Of a DNA stretch of 9,021 nt, positions 1-5,893 are shown in pieces. Source of the stretch: an uncultured Erysipelotrichaceae bacterium (lineage in GTDB: Bacteria; Bacillota_I; Bacilli_A; Erysipelotrichales; Erysipelotrichaceae); the NCBI GenBank assembly GCA_902796525.1, contig CADBPB010000135.1, positions 1-9,021 on the forward strand. Reading direction: 5' to 3'. How positions within the stretch are numbered: position 1 is the stretch's first letter; the number at the start of each line of letters is the position of its first letter. The notes beneath the pieces were generated by a model, which had not been told where the DNA came from, searched no databases, and saw only the letters and a program-made list of their open reading frames with translations. Both the position numbers and the translations under genes were made by a program.

Positions 1-62
1 AGCTTCCGGAAGTTCCGTCTTTGAAGAAATATCTGGAAGGCGATAAGGAAGAGAACGAATGA
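1..62 (+). CDS. C-terminal end of an upstream gene (partial, unidentified)
   Basis: An open frame enters from the left edge (codons from position 3) and ends at a TGA at 60-62. The 19 visible residues are LPEVPSLKKYLEGDKEENE, a charged, hydrophilic tail that fits no family I can name. The stop codon overlaps the ATG of the HAD phosphatase gene in the arrangement ATGA, the classic sign of translational coupling. The same stretch also holds that gene's ribosome binding site (AAGGA at 45-49). The overlap and the open frame support a real gene, but the fragment is too short to be sure. Confidence 0.6.
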   Translation, partial: LPEVPSLKKYLEGDKEENE

Positions 63-892
63 TCGTCTTTACCGATGTCGATGGGACTTTGTACGACTAT
101 TCCGGACATCTTCCGCAAAGCGCTGTCGAAGCGATACGGAAGATGAGAAAGAACGGACACAAGGTTTTCATGGTGACCGGACGTTCCAAGGCCGAAAACA
201 AGCAGGAGCTCTGGGATATCGGCTTTGATGGAATGATCGGTGGCAACGGTTCTTATGTGGAAGCGGAAGACCAGGCGATCATGCATCAGACGATCGGAAG
301 AGAACAGTGTCGGCATATCGTCGACTGGCTGAACGGTCGCGGCCTGGATTTCTATGAAGAATGCAACGACGGCTTGTATGCATCGAAGCATTTCGTAAAG
401 AACGTTGCCGAACCGCTGAAGAACTATATGATCGGAAAAAACCAGATAGCGCAAGGGACAGAAACCTTGCAGGTCGATCTGGTGATCCACGGACTGGTGG
501 AAGGTCAGGAACTGTATCGCGACGATGTCAATAAAGTATCGTTCATCCTGCATTCCTACGATGATTATCTGGAAGCAGTTAAGGAGTTTCCGGATCTGAA
601 GGTCGGGACCTGGGGAGGCAGGGATGAGCAGGCGCTGTTTGGGGATATCGGTGTCAGGGATGTCGACAAAGCCAAAGCCATACAGCTGCTGCTGGATCAT
701 CTTGGCGCAAGCCGGGAAGATACTTTCGCGATCGGAGATGCTTCAGTCGACATTCCGATGCTGCAGTACTGCAAGATCGGGATCGCGGTCGGCTCCGGGA
801 GCGAAGAAGTCAAAGCCGCGGCAGACTATGTGACGGACGATGTCGATCAAGACGGTTTCTATAAGGCATTCAAACATTTCGGCTTGTTTTAA
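59..892 (+). CDS. Cof-type HAD-IIB family sugar-phosphate/cofactor phosphatase
   Basis: This 277-aa protein is a haloacid-dehalogenase-superfamily phosphatase of the Cof/IIB type, cytosolic enzymes that dephosphorylate small phosphorylated metabolites. All four HAD motifs are visible. Motif I is DVDGT with nucleophile D6 and acid/base D8. Motif II is VTGR around T40. The motif III lysine is K204 or K206. Motif IV is GDASVD with D227 and D231, which bind magnesium. The region between motifs II and III, roughly residues 80-190, is the alpha/beta cap expected of type IIB. The length matches the family (about 260-290 aa). The start is fixed by the ATGA overlap with the preceding gene and an AAGGA nine bases upstream. 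Only ten bases separate it from the DUF1810 gene, so the two are probably cotranscribed. The substrate cannot be read from sequence; members of this family are promiscuous. Confidence 0.93.
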   Translation: MIVFTDVDGTLYDYSGHLPQSAVEAIRKMRKNGHKVFMVTGRSKAENKQELWDIGFDGMIGGNGSYVEAEDQAIMHQTIGREQCRHIVDWLNGRGLDFYEECNDGLYASKHFVKNVAEPLKNYMIGKNQIAQGTETLQVDLVIHGLVEGQELYRDDVNKVSFILHSYDDYLEAVKEFPDLKVGTWGGRDEQALFGDIGVRDVDKAKAIQLLLDHLGASREDTFAIGDASVDIPMLQYCKIGIAVGSGSEEVKAAADYVTDDVDQDGFYKAFKHFGLF

Positions 893-902
893 GAGGACAC
901 AG

Positions 903-1328
903 ATGAAAGGATACGATCTGCAGCGTTTCCATGAAGCGCAGGAAGATACTTACGAGAGGGCTTTGAAAGAGCTTCGGAACGGACACAAAGAGACCCATTG
1001 GATGTGGTTCGTTTTTCCTCAGCTGAAAGGTTTGGGAAGAACGGAGTACAGTTTGTACTATGGGATCGGCGGAAGAGAAGAAGCGATCGCCTATCTCGAA
1101 GACCCCGTACTGAAACAGCGGCTGATCAGCATGTGCGAAGTACTGCTTCAGCTGGACATGAATGATCCCGAACGGATCTTCAGCAGGATCGATGCGATCA
1201 AGCTTTGCTCGTGCATGACGCTGTTCGATGCGGTAAGCAGCGAGGAGATCTTTCAGAAGGTGTTCGATCGATACTATAATGAAAAGAAAGACAGCATGAC
1301 GCTCAGGATGCTGGGTCTGATCGAATAA
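903..1328 (+). CDS. DUF1810 family protein
   Basis: This 141-aa protein matches the DUF1810 pattern from end to end. It opens with DLQRFHEAQEDTYERAL (residues 5-21). Next comes the hallmark THWMWFVFPQ followed by GLGRT (31-47), then a YLEDPVL segment (64-70), and finally DAIKLCSCMTLFDAV (97-111), where most relatives have SSMTLF. The C-terminal part FDRYYNEKKDSMTLRMLG (121-138) is also typical. The biochemical role of the family is unknown; some database entries call it calpastatin-like without bacterial evidence. The frame stays open upstream to an ATG at 840 inside the HAD gene. I chose the ATG at 903 because it is preceded by GAGG six bases away and starts exactly where family similarity begins. 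Short gaps on both sides place it in the same operon as the HAD phosphatase and the 139-aa gene. Confidence 0.93.
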   Translation: MKGYDLQRFHEAQEDTYERALKELRNGHKETHWMWFVFPQLKGLGRTEYSLYYGIGGREEAIAYLEDPVLKQRLISMCEVLLQLDMNDPERIFSRIDAIKLCSCMTLFDAVSSEEIFQKVFDRYYNEKKDSMTLRMLGLIE

Positions 1329-1341
1329 AGCGAGGTGAACG

Positions 1342-1761
1342 ATGCCGCAGGAATTCAAGTACGTCAGGATTCAAGGAAAAGAACTTGCCCGGAATACCAT
1401 GTTTGCAAAGGGTGTCTTTTCGATGTGCTGGCAGCTGATCCAGGATGATGTGATGGAAGAGGAAGACAGAGATCTCTATAAAGAGATCGACGGATGGTTT
1501 GCGGAACACCTTCCCTGGCCGGAACCATGCAAGAATCAGGAAGCGGTCGGCTGCGGGTTCAAGACGGAGAACGCAGATGAAATGATGCGGATGATCCGTC
1601 CCGCCATGTGGCTCCTGGAGAAATACGATCATCCCTACTATGTCGTCTATACGAATACCCCGGGAGAAATCATCTATGAAGATCAGTATCAGATTGCAAC
1701 GAAAACGGATGGCAGACTGATCATTCAGGAACTGCAGGAATCCTGGTCTCCGGAAGAATAG
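1342..1761 (+). CDS. Unrecognised 139-aa cytosolic protein
   Basis: I do not recognise this protein. It has a good ribosome binding site (GAGGTGA at 1332-1338) 13 bases after the DUF1810 stop and ends just before an intrinsic terminator, so it looks like the last gene of the first operon. It is soluble and acidic, with no signal peptide or membrane helix. It contains three Cys (C29, C63, C71), a WFAEHLPWPEP segment (52-62), and a block GCGFKTENADEMMRMIRPAMW (70-90) followed by KYDHPYYVVYTNTPGEIIYED (94-114). The predicted pattern is helices first, then beta-strands. The C-terminal half, with alternating hydrophobic residues and the turn NTPGE, resembles a small beta-sheet domain. A long antisense frame (1303-1836) overlaps it but has no ribosome binding site and is a shadow. 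Confidence 0.8.
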   Translation: MPQEFKYVRIQGKELARNTMFAKGVFSMCWQLIQDDVMEEEDRDLYKEIDGWFAEHLPWPEPCKNQEAVGCGFKTENADEMMRMIRPAMWLLEKYDHPYYVVYTNTPGEIIYEDQYQIATKTDGRLIIQELQESWSPEE

Positions 1762-1765
1762 AAAC

Positions 1766-1809
1766 AAGGATCTCATGACTGTCTCAAAAACAGAAAAGAG
1801 ATCTTTTTT
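1766..1809 (+). terminator. Rho-independent terminator after the first operon
   Basis: The outer arms GATCTC (1769-1774) and GAGATC (1798-1803) pair perfectly and extend outward through a G-U and two A-T pairs. An inner CTGT (1779-1782) pairs with ACAG (1790-1793). The 3' arm runs into six Ts (1804-1809). It lies five bases after the TAG of the 139-aa gene. Confidence 0.75.
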
Positions 1810-1840
1810 GTGCAGCAGAAACAGATAGACACACATCGAT

Positions 1841-1869
1841 TTGCGAAAAGCCGCTGATTATGGTACCAT
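1841..1869 (+). promoter_or_regulatory. Candidate promoter of the HTH-HD operon
   Basis: TTGCGA at 1841-1846 lies 17 bases before TACCAT at 1864-1869. A TG at 1861-1862, one base before the hexamer, makes it an extended -10. Transcription would start near 1876, giving a leader of about 100 bases. The hexamers match the vegetative consensus only in part, but the spacing and the extended -10 are right. It follows a terminator directly, so the downstream operon needs its own promoter here. Confidence 0.6.
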
Positions 1870-1871
1870 AA
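1858..1871 (+). promoter_or_regulatory. 14-bp perfect palindrome over the -10 region
   Basis: TTATGGTACCATAA is its own reverse complement over all 14 bases and covers the candidate extended -10 of the HTH-HD promoter. A dimeric regulator bound here would block RNA polymerase. Part of the symmetry may simply come from a good extended -10 sequence, so a protein-binding role is a hypothesis. Confidence 0.4.
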
Positions 1872-1879
1872 AAAGGGAC

Positions 1880-1894
1880 TCAAGTATAACTTGA
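1880..1894 (+). promoter_or_regulatory. Candidate operator: perfect inverted repeat TCAAGT-ATA-ACTTGA
   Basis: Two perfect 6-bp half-sites, TCAAGT and ACTTGA, flank a 3-bp ATA centre. The site lies just downstream of the predicted start point (about +5 to +19), a usual place for repression. The right half-site also begins a looser, 12-of-16-matching inverted repeat TTGAATATTTATACAA (1891-1906). The nearest DNA-binding protein is the XRE domain encoded 83 bases downstream, so autoregulation is the obvious guess. The target protein is not shown by the sequence. Confidence 0.55.
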
Positions 1895-1948
1895 ATATTT
1901 ATACAATTTATCAATCTCCTCTCGCTGTTAAGGAATCAAGCGAAACTT

Positions 1949-1954
1949 TATAAT
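1949..1954 (+). promoter_or_regulatory. Possible second -10 box (TATAAT) for the HTH-HD gene
   Basis: A perfect TATAAT would place a start near 1961, only 17 bases before the ATG, a distance like those of other genes in this window. No convincing -35 hexamer stands 16-18 bases upstream (TGTTAA is the best), so this may be chance in an AT-rich leader. Confidence 0.35.
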
Positions 1955-1977
1955 TGTTGATGTAAGGAGGTGCTGAT

Positions 1978-2817
1978 ATGAAACTGAAAGAAACGAAAAA
2001 AACGGATATCGGAAACCGTATCGCTCAGGCAAGGAAGGATTGTGGCATGACGCAATCCGGGCTTGCGGATAAACTGGATGTCACGTTTCAGGCTGTATCA
2101 CTTTGGGAAAGAGGGGAGACCCTCCCGGATACCGATAATCTGATTTCTTTGGCGGATGAACTCCATGTTTCCGTTTCTGCGCTGGTTGAGGATCGTGGGG
2201 GCTATATCTTTAAAAACCGCAAAAACATTTACGACTGGACGCATATGAAAAACTTCGTAAAATTTACGGCGACTGCCAAAAAAATGCGTAATACTTTAAT
2301 GGCGTTGCCATTTGCCATCAAGGCGCACGATGGACAAAAACGCAAACGCTCCGATATCCCTTATATCTACCATCCTTTGAATCTGGCGTGCCACTGTCTG
2401 GCAATGGGAATCGATGACGATGCGATCATCGCCGCCTGCCTGCTTCATGATACGGTCGAGGACTGCGGATGCAACTGCGACGAACTTCCGGTCGATGAGG
2501 AAACCAGGGAACTGGTCCGTCTGATGACGCACGAAAAGGATGATGCCAAACGCGATCAAATCATGCGTAAATACTACAAAGGATTGGCTTCCAATCCCAA
2601 GGCGGCGCTCATCAAATGCGTCGATCGCTGCAACAACCTTACGACCATGTCCTGGGGCTTAAGCCGGGAACGTATCTTCCGGTGCATCGATGAAACGGAA
2701 AAATATATCCTTCCGCTTCTCAAAACCGTCAAATCCGAACCCGACTACAACAATGCCGCCTGGCTTCTGCAATATCAAATGGAATCCACTCTGGATATCT
2801 ACAAACGACTGATGTAA
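1978..2817 (+). CDS. XRE-family HTH fused to a SpoT/MESH1-like HD hydrolase domain
   Basis: This 279-aa protein has two clear domains. Residues 11-66 form an XRE/Cro-type helix-turn-helix (RIAQARKDCGMTQSGLADKL, then VTFQAVSLWERG and LPDTDNLISLADEL). Residues 105-250 resemble the (p)ppGpp hydrolase domain of SpoT/RelA and stand-alone MESH1-type hydrolases. Visible are KAHDGQKRK with H117, PYIYHP with H132, LLHDTVED with H157, D158, E161 and D162, and VDRCNN with D216 and N220. These are the metal-binding and catalytic positions of that family, so the site looks intact. No synthetase, TGS or ACT domain follows. The start is supported by AAGGAGGTG at 1964-1972. It is first in an operon with a duplicated membrane protein. 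Inference: a DNA-binding regulator that senses or hydrolyses an alarmone or related nucleotide; the real substrate is unknown. Lysine codons are mostly AAA (21 of 25), unlike the HAD gene (6 of 18). Confidence 0.88.
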   Translation: MKLKETKKTDIGNRIAQARKDCGMTQSGLADKLDVTFQAVSLWERGETLPDTDNLISLADELHVSVSALVEDRGGYIFKNRKNIYDWTHMKNFVKFTATAKKMRNTLMALPFAIKAHDGQKRKRSDIPYIYHPLNLACHCLAMGIDDDAIIAACLLHDTVEDCGCNCDELPVDEETRELVRLMTHEKDDAKRDQIMRKYYKGLASNPKAALIKCVDRCNNLTTMSWGLSRERIFRCIDETEKYILPLLKTVKSEPDYNNAAWLLQYQMESTLDIYKRLM

Positions 2818-2830
2818 AGGAGGAACTGTC

Positions 2831-3199
2831 ATGCTGAAACACATCCTGCTCATGGTTTCCGGTACGATGAGTATCGGCTATCTTGTCCATCTGTGGCTCT
2901 ACTGGCGGACCATGCACGCAACCGTTCCTCTGCTTTATGAGATCTGTACCGGCGAAAATCTGCTGATCGCGCTGGTATCCGCAGGTTTCGCCATGTCCTG
3001 GTTCAATCTGAACCCTGGTAACGTGCTGGCACATATCTTGCTGATGGTGATCGCTACGGCAGGGATCGGTTATCTCGTTCATGTGCTGCTCTACCGTTTG
3101 CAGATGCACAAATGGATCGACCCGACGGATGATGCCTGTTCGGCCATCGATCTGTTGATTGCTTTGGGGGTCGCCGGTTTTGTGACATCGTGGTTATAG
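2831..3199 (+). CDS. Small membrane protein built from two tandem copies of a two-helix unit
   Basis: This 122-aa protein is strongly hydrophobic, with likely membrane helices near residues 3-25, 43-58, 67-89 and 107-122. Residues 2-58 and 66-122 align without gaps over 57 positions, 29 of them identical, so the protein is an internal duplication. Each copy has HILLMV, then IGYLVH, LY, MH, a Cys, LLIAL, AGF and SW. Three His recur at equivalent places (H4/H68, H20/H84, H29/H93), together with Y17/Y81, Y24/Y88 and C39/C103. The start has AAAGGAGG seven bases upstream, overlapping the stop of the HTH-HD gene. The gap to that gene is 13 bases and to the next 10, so the three are cotranscribed. 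I do not recognise the family. Repeated in-membrane His could bind a metal or cofactor, but that is speculative. Confidence 0.85.
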   Translation: MLKHILLMVSGTMSIGYLVHLWLYWRTMHATVPLLYEICTGENLLIALVSAGFAMSWFNLNPGNVLAHILLMVIATAGIGYLVHVLLYRLQMHKWIDPTDDACSAIDLLIALGVAGFVTSWL

Positions 3200-3209
3200 G
3201 AGGTATAAG

Positions 3210-3566
3210 ATGTATAAGGTGTTTACTTATGGTACGCTGATGAAAGGTCAGCGAAATCATTTCTATGTCGAAGACAGCAGGTATCTGGGGGATGCGATAC
3301 TGGATGGCTATGGATTGTATGATACGGGATATGCTTATCCTGCGGCTGTGGCAATGGAGGATTCCCGGGTCTATGGCGAGGTCTATGAAGTCGATGAAGC
3401 AGCTAAAGAACGCATGGACCGACTGGAAAGCGTCGGTTATGAGTACGACTGCATCGAGGTCACGGTTCATTTCAAAGACCATGAGGAAAAGGTCCTGTTC
3501 TATGTCTATCTCAGGGATGTTTCCGGGATGGAGCTGTGCCGTTTGTCCGATAAGTGGCATGCATAA
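3210..3566 (+). CDS. Gamma-glutamylcyclotransferase-like (AIG2/GGCT fold) protein
   Basis: This 118-aa protein has the GGCT-fold signature. It begins with the phosphate/substrate loop FTYGTLMKG (residues 5-13). The mid-part is LDGYGLYDTGYAYPAAV (31-47), followed by VYGEVYEVDE (54-63) and MDRLESVGYEYD (69-80). E73 sits where the family has its catalytic Glu. The C-terminal strand segment is VLFYVYL (95-101). Family members cyclise gamma-glutamyl amines or peptides, releasing 5-oxoproline, or act on related amide-linked substrates; which applies here cannot be told. The start follows ATAGGAGG (3196-3203), and the gene ends the HTH-HD operon just before a terminator. The neighbourhood does not suggest glutathione metabolism. 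Confidence 0.9.
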   Translation: MYKVFTYGTLMKGQRNHFYVEDSRYLGDAILDGYGLYDTGYAYPAAVAMEDSRVYGEVYEVDEAAKERMDRLESVGYEYDCIEVTVHFKDHEEKVLFYVYLRDVSGMELCRLSDKWHA

Positions 3567-3588
3567 GCTCCAATACATGATTATGATG

Positions 3589-3619
3589 AAAAAAGAGTAT
3601 CTTGCCGATACTCTTTTTG
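3589..3619. terminator. Bidirectional terminator between convergent genes
   Basis: AAAAAGAGTATC (3590-3601) pairs perfectly with GATACTCTTTTT (3607-3618) around a TTGCC loop. The A-run and T-run at the stem ends serve as U-tracts in either direction. It ends the GGCT-like gene on the plus strand and, four bases past its stop, the beta-propeller gene on the minus strand. Confidence 0.9.
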
Positions 3620-3622
3620 ATT

Positions 3623-4720
3623 TTATTCACGGGTAACTTCGATATCGATATGCATGACTTTCAGGTTCCATCTTCCCCAGTACTGGCCATAGGCATATCC
3701 GATGAGGATCGTCTTATCCGTGTTGATATGACCTTCCGGGGATTTGGCGACGCCGATGCTGTGGGCATAGTCGTCGATATTATCCTTCTCGGTATCGACA
3801 TTGGTAAACCCTTTGCCTTGATCCGAAGCATACATGATCAGCCGGGATCCTTCGGACATCTTCATGTCGATCGAAAAACCAAGAAATTTACCCTGTGCTT
3901 CATCGAATACGGCATCCATTGAATCCTGGTTCTCTCTGACCAGGACCCGGTCCTTGTAACGGATCGTCAACGGCCAGTCATCGACCAGATCGGCTTTGCA
4001 TAATTCGATATAGGCGCCGGTAAGGTCGGCATAGGTATAAAAGATATACAGGTCTTCTTTGTAGATGACGAAACTGAGCTCGCCGATCCCCCAGCCTTTC
4101 GGGTCGTCTTCATAAGCGATGATCGGCTCCGGATCGCCCCCCCATCCGCTTCCGTTCCATTTTTCAAAAGGACCGTCCGGATACTGGCTTCGTGCAACGA
4201 AAGCCATATTGTTAAATCCTTTTCCTGCATAAGAATCGGTCGAAGTATAGCCCAGATAATAATAGCCGTTGAAATAGATCGCTCCGGGATCGCAGACGGA
4301 ACACTGGTCCTTTGAACCGGGAGTCGGTTTCAGGACGATCTGTTCCGAAGACCAGCTGATCCCATCATCGGAATGACGGTAGCGGATCCAGTCCCATTGC
4401 GAACCGCTGTTGCCGGGAGATGAGACCCACATGTCCATGGAACCGTCTTCGTATTCCATGATGGATGGTCCGTAGCGGTAGTAGTCTTCGCTACGGTAAT
4501 TCAGGATCTTTCCATCGTCATATGTACGGATCTTGAAATGCAGTTCCGGTTCCGGTTCAGGAACGGGCTCTACCTGCGGAGGCTCCGGCAGGACTTCGGT
4601 TTCTGGAGCTTCCCGATTCGGCAGTACCCTGCACAGATAAACGACAACAAAAAAGACCAGAGCGATCGTTACGCATTCGAAATAAAACGTCTTGAATGTA
4701 CTGTTTTTACGGACAGACAT
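3623..4720 (-). CDS. Membrane-anchored five-bladed beta-propeller protein, GH43-like
   Basis: This 365-aa protein has a short basic N-terminus, one membrane helix (about residues 13-32) without a clear cleavage site, a Pro/Glu-rich spacer (about 36-60), and a beta-sheet-rich domain to the end. It is probably held at the membrane with the domain outside. Blade-like repeats resemble the GH43/GH32/GH117 group. They include YGPSIMEYEDGSMDMWVSS (83-101), CDPGAIYFNGYYYLGYTS (143-160), GIGELSFVIYKEDLYIFYTY (211-230) and SMDAVFDEAQGKFLGFSID (267-285). D144 and E214 sit where GH43 enzymes have an Asp and the acid Glu. The first blade, however, has YGPS where GH43 usually has the DP base, so the catalytic machinery may be incomplete or belong to a sister family. 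The substrate is unknown, perhaps a host or self surface glycan. An in-frame TAA 12 bases upstream and the absence of a Shine-Dalgarno sequence fix the start and suggest leaderless translation. Confidence 0.8.
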   Translation of the reverse strand: MSVRKNSTFKTFYFECVTIALVFFVVVYLCRVLPNREAPETEVLPEPPQVEPVPEPEPELHFKIRTYDDGKILNYRSEDYYRYGPSIMEYEDGSMDMWVSSPGNSGSQWDWIRYRHSDDGISWSSEQIVLKPTPGSKDQCSVCDPGAIYFNGYYYLGYTSTDSYAGKGFNNMAFVARSQYPDGPFEKWNGSGWGGDPEPIIAYEDDPKGWGIGELSFVIYKEDLYIFYTYADLTGAYIELCKADLVDDWPLTIRYKDRVLVRENQDSMDAVFDEAQGKFLGFSIDMKMSEGSRLIMYASDQGKGFTNVDTEKDNIDDYAHSIGVAKSPEGHINTDKTILIGYAYGQYWGRWNLKVMHIDIEVTRE

Positions 4721-4726
4721 AGCATT

Positions 4727-4755
4727 ATTTTATCGCATTAGCGCGAAAAGAACAA
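4727..4755 (-). promoter_or_regulatory. Promoter of the beta-propeller gene, predicted to give a leaderless mRNA
   Basis: Read on the minus strand, TTGTTC (4755-4750) is followed after exactly 17 bases by TAAAAT (4732-4727). The usual start point, seven bases past the hexamer, is position 4720, the A of the ATG itself. There is no AGGAGG-like sequence before this ATG. Confidence 0.55.
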
Positions 4756-4779
4756 AACTTGCTTTTATGAGAAACCTGT

Positions 4780-5886
4780 TCAGGCAGGCTTAAAATCTTT
4801 CTTATGAAACAGTTTTCGGCATGATTTCGTCAAGAACCGTTCGATCCGATCGAAGATGATCGACGCTGCCAGCGAATAGACGACGACCTGAAGGTAGACG
4901 AACAGCGACAGATCGCTGCGGAAGACCAGATTGAAGAACAGATAGGAATAGAAATAGGCATGCGCATACCACATGTATGCCGAATAAGTGCCGATATAGG
5001 CGAAAGCTCCGGTCACTTTCTTGGAGCAGTTCATTATCTTTGTAAAGCTGATGATGAAAGGAACGATGAAAACGATATCAAACAAAGAATCGCTTGGTGC
5101 TCTGATCAGCAAGGCTCTGGCAACGAATGTGGCAAGGAAGAGCAGCACAGACAGCAGCGGATGCAGCCATGAAGAAACGAGATCCAGGATGGGATATCTT
5201 CCGCAGAACATGCCTTCCATGAAAATGATCAGATAGATGATGATGTAATTCTGGACGGTCTTGCTGATGAACTTGACATAATCGAAAAACGATCCGGTAA
5301 AATACGCTACGGCAAACGAAAGGATGAAGAGTCCGATCAGAAGCAGGTAATGTCTGTATTTCAGTTTATTCAAAAGGACATACACGATCGGGGAAAGCAG
5401 GACCATATAGTAGTAGATCAGGATATACCACCAGGTGCCGTTATAGTTTGCCCGGATGCCCAGCAGATTCAGAAGATAGTTAACAGGCGAATAATCGAAA
5501 CCGTTCTGGTTTCCGGCAAGATAATCGTAGGTTATGAAGAAAAGGAAACACAGAAGATATTTCCGGTAGAAGGACCAGAGTCTTTTGAAACAGTAAAGGT
5601 ACATGGATTTCAGGTCGGTCGTCTTCTGCGTCTTTTTCGCAAACTGGACATACATGGCGTAGCCGGAAGTAAACGCAAAGATCGCGACGCAGATCTTGCA
5701 GAACCAGGCAAATGTTAACTGAAAACCGTCCGCCTGTCCCAGGCTCAGTCGGTCAAGCGCATCAAGCAGAGACCAGCCTTCGGTGACATACCAGGTATTG
5801 CCGCCGATAAACAGATGATGGTAGATCATCATCAGGATGCCGACGCCATGAAGCGCTCTGGCATTCTCTTTCGTCAGCAAAGTCAT
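4780..5886 (-). CDS. Acyltransferase-3 family multi-pass membrane protein
   Basis: This 368-aa protein is an integral membrane acyltransferase of the acyltransferase-3 family (OafA/WecH-like), which transfer acetyl or other acyl groups to extracytoplasmic sugars or polymers. The first helix carries the family signature NARALHGVGILMMIYHHLF (residues 8-26), with the His pair H23/H24 at the expected catalytic position. About ten hydrophobic segments follow, including WWYILIYYYMVLLSPIVYVL, and the chain ends in a short basic tail. Length is typical. The frame is open further upstream to 6054, but that extension crosses the terminator at 5929-5957. Starts are possible at 5907, 5904 and 5886. I chose 5886 because AAGG stands seven bases before it and similarity begins there. 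It has its own -10 box. The target is unknown; nearby envelope proteins make a cell-surface glycan likely. Confidence 0.9.
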   Translation of the reverse strand: MTLLTKENARALHGVGILMMIYHHLFIGGNTWYVTEGWSLLDALDRLSLGQADGFQLTFAWFCKICVAIFAFTSGYAMYVQFAKKTQKTTDLKSMYLYCFKRLWSFYRKYLLCFLFFITYDYLAGNQNGFDYSPVNYLLNLLGIRANYNGTWWYILIYYYMVLLSPIVYVLLNKLKYRHYLLLIGLFILSFAVAYFTGSFFDYVKFISKTVQNYIIIYLIIFMEGMFCGRYPILDLVSSWLHPLLSVLLFLATFVARALLIRAPSDSLFDIVFIVPFIISFTKIMNCSKKVTGAFAYIGTYSAYMWYAHAYFYSYLFFNLVFRSDLSLFVYLQVVVYSLAASIIFDRIERFLTKSCRKLFHKKDFKPA

Positions 5887-5893
5887 TTTCTTA

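Noticed and set aside
840..902. N-terminal extension of the DUF1810 gene to an ATG at 840
   Set aside because: It lies inside the HAD coding region, has no ribosome binding site, and family similarity begins at the ATG at 903.
1303..1836. Long antisense open frame (177 codons, minus strand)
   Set aside because: It is complementary to the 139-aa gene and crosses the terminator; it has no ribosome binding site and a composition typical of a shadow frame.
1978..3199. Classical toxin-antitoxin pair formed by the HTH-HD gene and the membrane protein
   Set aside because: The membrane protein is four-helix and duplicated rather than a short single-helix toxin, and no alarmone synthetase toxin is present; kept only as a speculation within the HTH-HD finding.
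4771..4792. Hairpin overlapping the acyltransferase stop codon (minus strand, 7-bp stem)
   Set aside because: It includes a G-U pair and lacks a T-run; not convincing as a terminator.
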